A stretch of 64,000 bases of DNA from DATKZH01 sp035528065 (GTDB lineage: Bacteria > Planctomycetota > Planctomycetia > Pirellulales > Thermoguttaceae): positions 10,918 to 74,917 of the forward strand of contig DATKZH010000341.1 in the NCBI GenBank assembly GCA_035528065.1, given 5' to 3'. Each line of letters opens with the position of its first letter. Position 1 is the stretch's first letter. Under the pieces are notes generated by a model that saw only the letters and a program-made list of their open reading frames with translations, did no database searches and was not told the origin of the DNA. This document shows positions 60,097 through 64,000 of the stretch, piece after piece. The translations under genes were made by a program, and so were the position numbers.

Positions 60097-61416
60097 CTAG
60101 TCCTGCATCATCACGCGTTGACGAAAAGCGCTGGACGGCAGACGCACGCCGGCCGCTTCCAATCGGGGCATGAACGAGGGTCGGATCCCGTGGGCGATGA
60201 ACCGGCCGTACGCGCGGCCGCCCTCGTCCATCCCGTCCTGCTCGAACGTATAGATGTCCTGCATCACGATCGTGTCCTGCTCCATGCCCACCACCTCGGA
60301 AATGTGCGTGATCTTTCGCGGACCGCCCTGGAGACGGTTGGCCTGCACGATCAAGTCCACGGCGCTGGCGATCTGCGTGCGCATGGCCTTCAGCGGAAGC
60401 TCGAACCCGGCCATCATGATCATCGTCTCCATTCGGGCGATGGCATCGCGAGGCGCGTTGGAGTGCAAGGTGGTCATGGAGCCTTCGTGACCGGTGTTCA
60501 TCGCCTGGAGCATGTCGAGCGTCTCCGCACCACGGCACTCGCCGATGATAATCCGATCGGGTCGCATGCGCAGGGCGTTGCGGACCAGGTCGGTGGCGCT
60601 GATCGCCCCCTTGCCCTCGATATTCGAGGGACGGGTCTCCAGGCGGACGACGTGGTCCTGCTGGAGCTGGAGCTCGGCGGCGTCCTCGATGGTCACGATC
60701 CGGTCGGTGTTGGGGATGAAGCTGGAGAGCGTGTTCAACAGCGTCGTCTTCCCGGAACCGGTCCCCCCGGAAATGATCACGTTCAGCCGCGCCTTGATGG
60801 CCCCTTCCAGGAGCATCACCATCTCCGGCGTGAAGGCCTTGAAGTTGAGCAGGTCTTCCAGCTTCAGCGGGTTGGCGCCGAAACGGCGGATCGAGACGCA
60901 GGCCCCGTCCAGGGCCAGGGGCGGGATGATGGCGTTGAAACGCGAGCCGTCGGCCATGCGGGCGTCGACCATCGGGCAGGTCTCGTCCACGCGACGGCCC
61001 ACCCTGGAGATGATCCGATCGACGATTTGCATGAGGTGGTCGTTGTCGCGGAAGGCCACGCTGGTCTTCTCGATCTTGCCCCGGCGCTCGACGTAGATCC
61101 TCTTCGGGCCGTTGATCAGGATGTCGCTGATCGAAGGGTCTTTGAGCAGGACTTCCAGCGGGCCCAGCCCGAACGTCTCGTCGAGAACTTCGTCGATCAG
61201 CCGCTCCCGCTCATTGCGGTTGAGCAGGGTGTCTTCGGTGTCGCACAAGTGCTCGACGACCAGGCGGATCTCGCGCCTGAGCACGTCGCCTTCCAGCTCG
61301 CCCACCTTGGACAGGTCGAGCTTGTCGACCAGCTTGCTGTGGATCCGCTGCTTCAGTTGCTCAAAGCTGCTTTCCTTCGACTCGGCGGTACGCAACGTGG
61401 CGCTACTGCTTTTCAT
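60097..61416 (-). CDS. tadA: Tad pilus assembly ATPase TadA/CpaF
   Basis: A 439-residue secretion ATPase of the CpaF/VirB11 family. Walker A is G217-G-T-G-S-G-K-T224; Walker B-like R-I-I-I-G-E293-C-R-G; a histidine box includes H310 and L-H318-S-N. The N-terminal domain has L-G-P-L-E-V-L-L-K-D and I-L-I-N-G-P. It hydrolyses ATP to drive pilus or substrate assembly at the inner membrane. tadB and tadC follow directly on the same strand. No tadZ (cpaE), cpaC secretin, flp pilin or prepilin peptidase is present in the window. Confidence 0.94.
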   Translation of the reverse strand: MKSSSATLRTAESKESSFEQLKQRIHSKLVDKLDLSKVGELEGDVLRREIRLVVEHLCDTEDTLLNRNERERLIDEVLDETFGLGPLEVLLKDPSISDILINGPKRIYVERRGKIEKTSVAFRDNDHLMQIVDRIISRVGRRVDETCPMVDARMADGSRFNAIIPPLALDGACVSIRRFGANPLKLEDLLNFKAFTPEMVMLLEGAIKARLNVIISGGTGSGKTTLLNTLSSFIPNTDRIVTIEDAAELQLQQDHVVRLETRPSNIEGKGAISATDLVRNALRMRPDRIIIGECRGAETLDMLQAMNTGHEGSMTTLHSNAPRDAIARMETMIMMAGFELPLKAMRTQIASAVDLIVQANRLQGGPRKITHISEVVGMEQDTIVMQDIYTFEQDGMDEGGRAYGRFIAHGIRPSFMPRLEAAGVRLPSSAFRQRVMMQD

Positions 61417-62377
61417 GGTGGATGCGTAGACTCCTCTTGAATCTCACGGTGCTGCCGGGCCACCAACCTGCCAAGCTCCCCAGCCCGAGCCGGTCCCCCA
61501 TGGGGCCACTCTTCGTGCACCCCTGATAAGCATAGCTTACCGGTGGCTGAATCGAGGAATCCTGCGCAGCCGTTCCCGTCAGGACCGATCCTCCCGAACG
61601 TGAGGATCGTGACGATGGCCCGGAGAAAAAGGGGAGAGGTCCAGTTTGCCGCCCACGGCCCGAAGGGTCCTTCGCACAAATTGGAGCTATCCCCCTTTGC
61701 CTTGGGAAACGCGCGCCCAAGCGAGCCACGAATCAAGGGCACCCGTACCCGGAAGTCCGGAGTGACAACCGCAGGCTTCGTGGGGCCAAATGCTTGTGCC
61801 CTGGCGGCGGGTGGCAGGGGGAGAGAGTCTGTTTCACGTGCAAGAAGGGGGGAAACGGAAAGCGAGAAAACGGAAAACAGAAGCGAGATAGATCGTCCGT
61901 GATCCATCCTCCATGACGCCGTCCTTTGAGAGCAAACCAGTTACAACGGGGGGGAATCGTACCACAACACTGTGTAACAGTGCAATACAAACAGGACACC
62001 AGGGAGTCGCGGAAATGCAGTCAGAAGAGATCTTGCCCGTGCGCGTGCAAAGGAGGGTGCCGTGTCGCTGTGAGCCGCGCCGCCGTTGGTCCCCGGCAAA
62101 CATCCCCCGAAGGTGCCCATTTGGCCCGGCTTGTGCAATATGCTCCGTATGGCGTGGGAATTTGTAACTCTATAGATTTAACCCTAGAGAGTTGATTTCT
62201 ACAAATGGCGCAAACTCGTCAGCAAGGATTGACCCGCGAGCGGCGGATTTATTACAGAGAGATTGAGTAAGGGATAGAGGGGCCAAGTACGGGATAGAGA
62301 GGCGAAGTACGGGCGAGTCTCCGAGGGTATGGTTGCCGCTCGGCTCAGGCCCGCATACCGAGGAGGATGCCCCCACG
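61417..62377. other. Long intergenic region with operator-like palindromes
   Basis: No gene seen; frames on both strands lack convincing starts or composition. It lies upstream of both the minus-strand tad operon and the plus-strand gene at 62378. Items noted: a purine-rich word stretch near 61841-61890, CACTG-TGTAA-CAGTG at 61968-61982, an AACTCTATAG/CTAGAGAGTT inverted pair (62166-62175 and 62184-62193, one mismatch) and two 20-bp tandem units at 62271-62310. Confidence 0.5.
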
Positions 62378-62815
62378 ATGGGGTGTACAACGATCCGTCT
62401 GCTGTTCGGGATGGCCGGCCTCTGGGGCGCGCTGTTCGCCAACACGGCCGTGGCCGCCTTGGTGTTCGACGATCGGCCACTTGCCCCCACGTCTGGGGAT
62501 ATGCTGCTCGAAGCCGTTGCCGAGGAGTTCCTCAGTTCCGCGGTAACTTGCCCGGCCAGTGCGCTCCCCGGTCCATCTCCTTCCGATCCGCCGGCCGAGG
62601 AAGAGCCCCCCGGAATCGTCCGTCATGCCGAGCGTCTGATCCCCGGCGGCGCCGCCCCCTCGAACTCCAGCTCACCATCCAACGGGGGGTCCGCCGATTC
62701 GGCCCTTGCCGCGGCCCCCTACCTGCCGGAAATCGACCCCCGAGGATCGGTGCCTCCGGAGGCCCAGCCGATCCTCCCCACCGGCCCTCCGTTCGAGCTG
62801 CTCCGCCCGTGTTAG
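62378..62815 (+). CDS. Small secreted Ala/Pro/Ser-rich protein
   Basis: A 145-residue protein with a signal peptide (residues 1-26, ending T-A-V-A-A) and a low-complexity mature part rich in Pro, Ala, Ser and Glu (for example P-S-P-S-D-P-P-A-E-E-E-P-P). There is no recognised domain. It ends in L-L-R-P-C with a terminal cysteine. AGGAGG lies 11 bases before the ATG. The frame is open back to 62333. It may be a surface spacer or a rapidly evolving protein; I cannot say more. Confidence 0.5.
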   Translation: MGCTTIRLLFGMAGLWGALFANTAVAALVFDDRPLAPTSGDMLLEAVAEEFLSSAVTCPASALPGPSPSDPPAEEEPPGIVRHAERLIPGGAAPSNSSSPSNGGSADSALAAAPYLPEIDPRGSVPPEAQPILPTGPPFELLRPC

Positions 62816-62976
62816 TTGTTCTTCCTTTCGGGACCGTATACCAGTTTCTTGCGCGAATCGACGGAAACTAGTATGGTGTCCCCGGAATTGCCAGAACTGG
62901 GTTCTCTTGGGTCGAGGGGTGTGAAGGACGGCCATTTTTCCTTCTGCGCAAATAAATCCTAGAACGGAGTGTCCTC

Positions 62977-63693
62977 ATGAAAACAAAAACGATTGACGCA
63001 GTTGCGTGTCTTGGCGCGATGGTGATTCTTCTCGTTCTCGCCCAAGTGACGCAAGCAGCCATCACGATCACTGAACTCTCGTGGAACGGCAGCAATTCAA
63101 TCCTTTACGAGGGTACGGTCAAATTCCCGGATTATGGCGGCTACGAGGGGGACGGCACGATTATCGCGAAGTCTCTCGAGGATATGGATCCGTACGTCCT
63201 GAAGGTCGACTACTTAGCATCAGACTTTGATGCCAGCCGAGCTTTCCGTTGGGCCGAGAGGGTCACGAATCCCGCCGGCAGCGGCAATACTTGGGATGCG
63301 TATGAGATCGACTTGCTGGGTACCACGGCTACGTTCGGCGGAGAGTTCTGGACGCAGGGTTCGCCTAGCTACATCCCCGGGATGGCCGCCATCGGTGACT
63401 TGACGACCTCGCCTGTTACGATCGACATCCTGTCGACGCTAGGTAGTCCGGCTCCCAACGGAGACGTCATGACTCTGTCGGCCGACAAGGGGCACATCAG
63501 CATCGTTTTCGGCACGCCGATTGCGCCCGGCGATACTTTCGATATTCACATTCCCATTTGGCATCTGGGGGCCGGCGACGGGAGTTTCCAACTGACGCAG
63601 CATGCTGTGCCCGAGCCGGCGAGTTTGGCTATCTGGAGCTTGCTGGGCCTGGGGATCGCCGGGCTCCGGTGGCGAAGGCGGAAAGGGGGCTGA
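62977..63693 (+). CDS. PEP-CTERM anchored secreted protein
   Basis: A 238-residue exported protein. Signal peptide residues 1-28 (M-K-T-K-T, long hydrophobic core, T-Q-A-A). The mature domain is beta-rich with no known family. The C-terminus carries a full PEP-CTERM sorting signal: V211-P-E-P-A-S, a transmembrane stretch (L-A-I-W-S-L-L-G-L-G-I-A-G-L) and a basic tail (R-W-R-R-R-K-G-G). Exosortase recognises and cleaves this motif, usually for exopolysaccharide-linked surface display. No exosortase gene is in the window. GGAG lies before the start. Confidence 0.88.
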   Translation: MKTKTIDAVACLGAMVILLVLAQVTQAAITITELSWNGSNSILYEGTVKFPDYGGYEGDGTIIAKSLEDMDPYVLKVDYLASDFDASRAFRWAERVTNPAGSGNTWDAYEIDLLGTTATFGGEFWTQGSPSYIPGMAAIGDLTTSPVTIDILSTLGSPAPNGDVMTLSADKGHISIVFGTPIAPGDTFDIHIPIWHLGAGDGSFQLTQHAVPEPASLAIWSLLGLGIAGLRWRRRKGG

Positions 63694-63721
63694 AGAAGCG
63701 TATCCTTCGCGTAAACTTGTA

Positions 63722-63989
63722 GCGTGAAACGCACCATTTCGCCGGGTGCCACTGCTGGCTTGTCCAGCAGTGCGCCGGGTGCCACTGCTGGCTTGTCCAG
63801 CAGTGCGCGTTGCGGCCCGCGAACCCGTGGGAGTCAGCGGCGAGGAAGCAGTGCAGCCAACAGGCGCCCCATGGCGCCCCACGGTGCGTGCGAATAGCGC
63901 CGCTCGGTCGCATAGAGACCTGTTCGACGGCAAGCGGTCCTGTCCGTCCGCTGGATAGCTTGTAGGGTGCGTGAAACGCACCATTTCGC
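63722..63989. repeat. Direct repeats GCGTGAAACGCACCATTTCGC and 33-bp tandem unit
   Basis: A 21-bp word occurs at 63722-63742 and again at 63969-63989 (given in the call as two blocks joined; key part GTGAAACGCACC). Between them a 33-bp unit with the inner palindrome CTGCTGG-CTTGT-CCAGCAG is repeated twice in tandem, exactly, at 63741-63773 and 63774-63806. No gene is seen from 63694 to the right edge. Confidence 0.8.
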
Positions 63990-64000
63990 TTGTCGGCGAA

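Noticed and set aside
61543..61902. 119-codon plus-strand ORF in the tad upstream gap
   Set aside because: Arg/Gly/Ser shadow composition, no ribosome binding site, ends in the purine-rich word stretch.

Overview
The window comes from a GC-rich planctomycete chromosome, most likely a member of the Pirellulales or a close relative. The evidence is the protein inventory: a DUF1559 prepilin-like protein, a DUF1501 plus DUF1549/DUF1553 cytochrome module, DUF1583 proteins, tandem sulfatases, PF07638-type ECF sigma factors next to large Ser/Thr kinases, and a PEP-CTERM protein. No rRNA, CRISPR array, intact transposase or phage gene was seen; one tRNA-Val(CAC) is present. The assignment to order is inference.

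Layout. 1-2594: the end of a thioredoxin-like gene, a secreted BON-domain protein and a small lipoprotein. 2740-9532: an envelope energy-transduction cluster of a giant TPR protein, ExbB/TolQ, ExbD/TolR and a TonB-like protein whose C-terminus is a terpenoid-cyclase-type helical toroid. 9908-10809: two TatA-type genes and tRNA-Val. 10990-18554: a GH123-like secreted glycosidase followed by three tandem sulfatases, suggesting sulfated-glycan breakdown. 18645-19441: a decayed stretch rich in inverted repeats. 19451-24784: an FG-GAP propeller protein and the RNA-binding protein Tex. 25505-42066: a plus-strand run of ten genes: ECF sigma factor, TPR kinase, two DUF1583 proteins around a DUF1559 protein, a GT-C membrane glycosyltransferase, then a CxxCH protein, DUF1501, DUF1549/1553 and a cytochrome-WD40 protein. 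42551-44958: a Tat-exported fucose-isomerase-like protein and a [2Fe-2S] ferredoxin. 45198-49848: a beta-propeller protein, a TPR lipoprotein and a conserved-looking secreted protein. 50561-54187: a beta-helix protein and a family of small tryptophan-rich secreted proteins. 54643-57760: a second kinase plus ECF sigma pair. 58127-61416: tadA-tadB-tadC. 62378-63693: a secreted Ala/Pro-rich protein and a PEP-CTERM protein, then short repeats.

The most unusual element is at 52915-54555. A leader of about 75-115 bp, together with the ribosome binding site and (in three copies) the signal-peptide start, is repeated four times in front of the small secreted paralogs. Its RNA form can fold as a GC-rich hairpin whose loop is complementary to a segment just upstream of the ribosome binding site, a possible pseudoknot. 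The fourth copy has lost its gene. A second candidate is an 85-bp imperfect palindrome present at 42459 and 47308, with conserved ends and different, self-paired centres. REP-like inverted pairs, a MITE-sized inverted-repeat element and several simple-word repeats fill other gene-free gaps.
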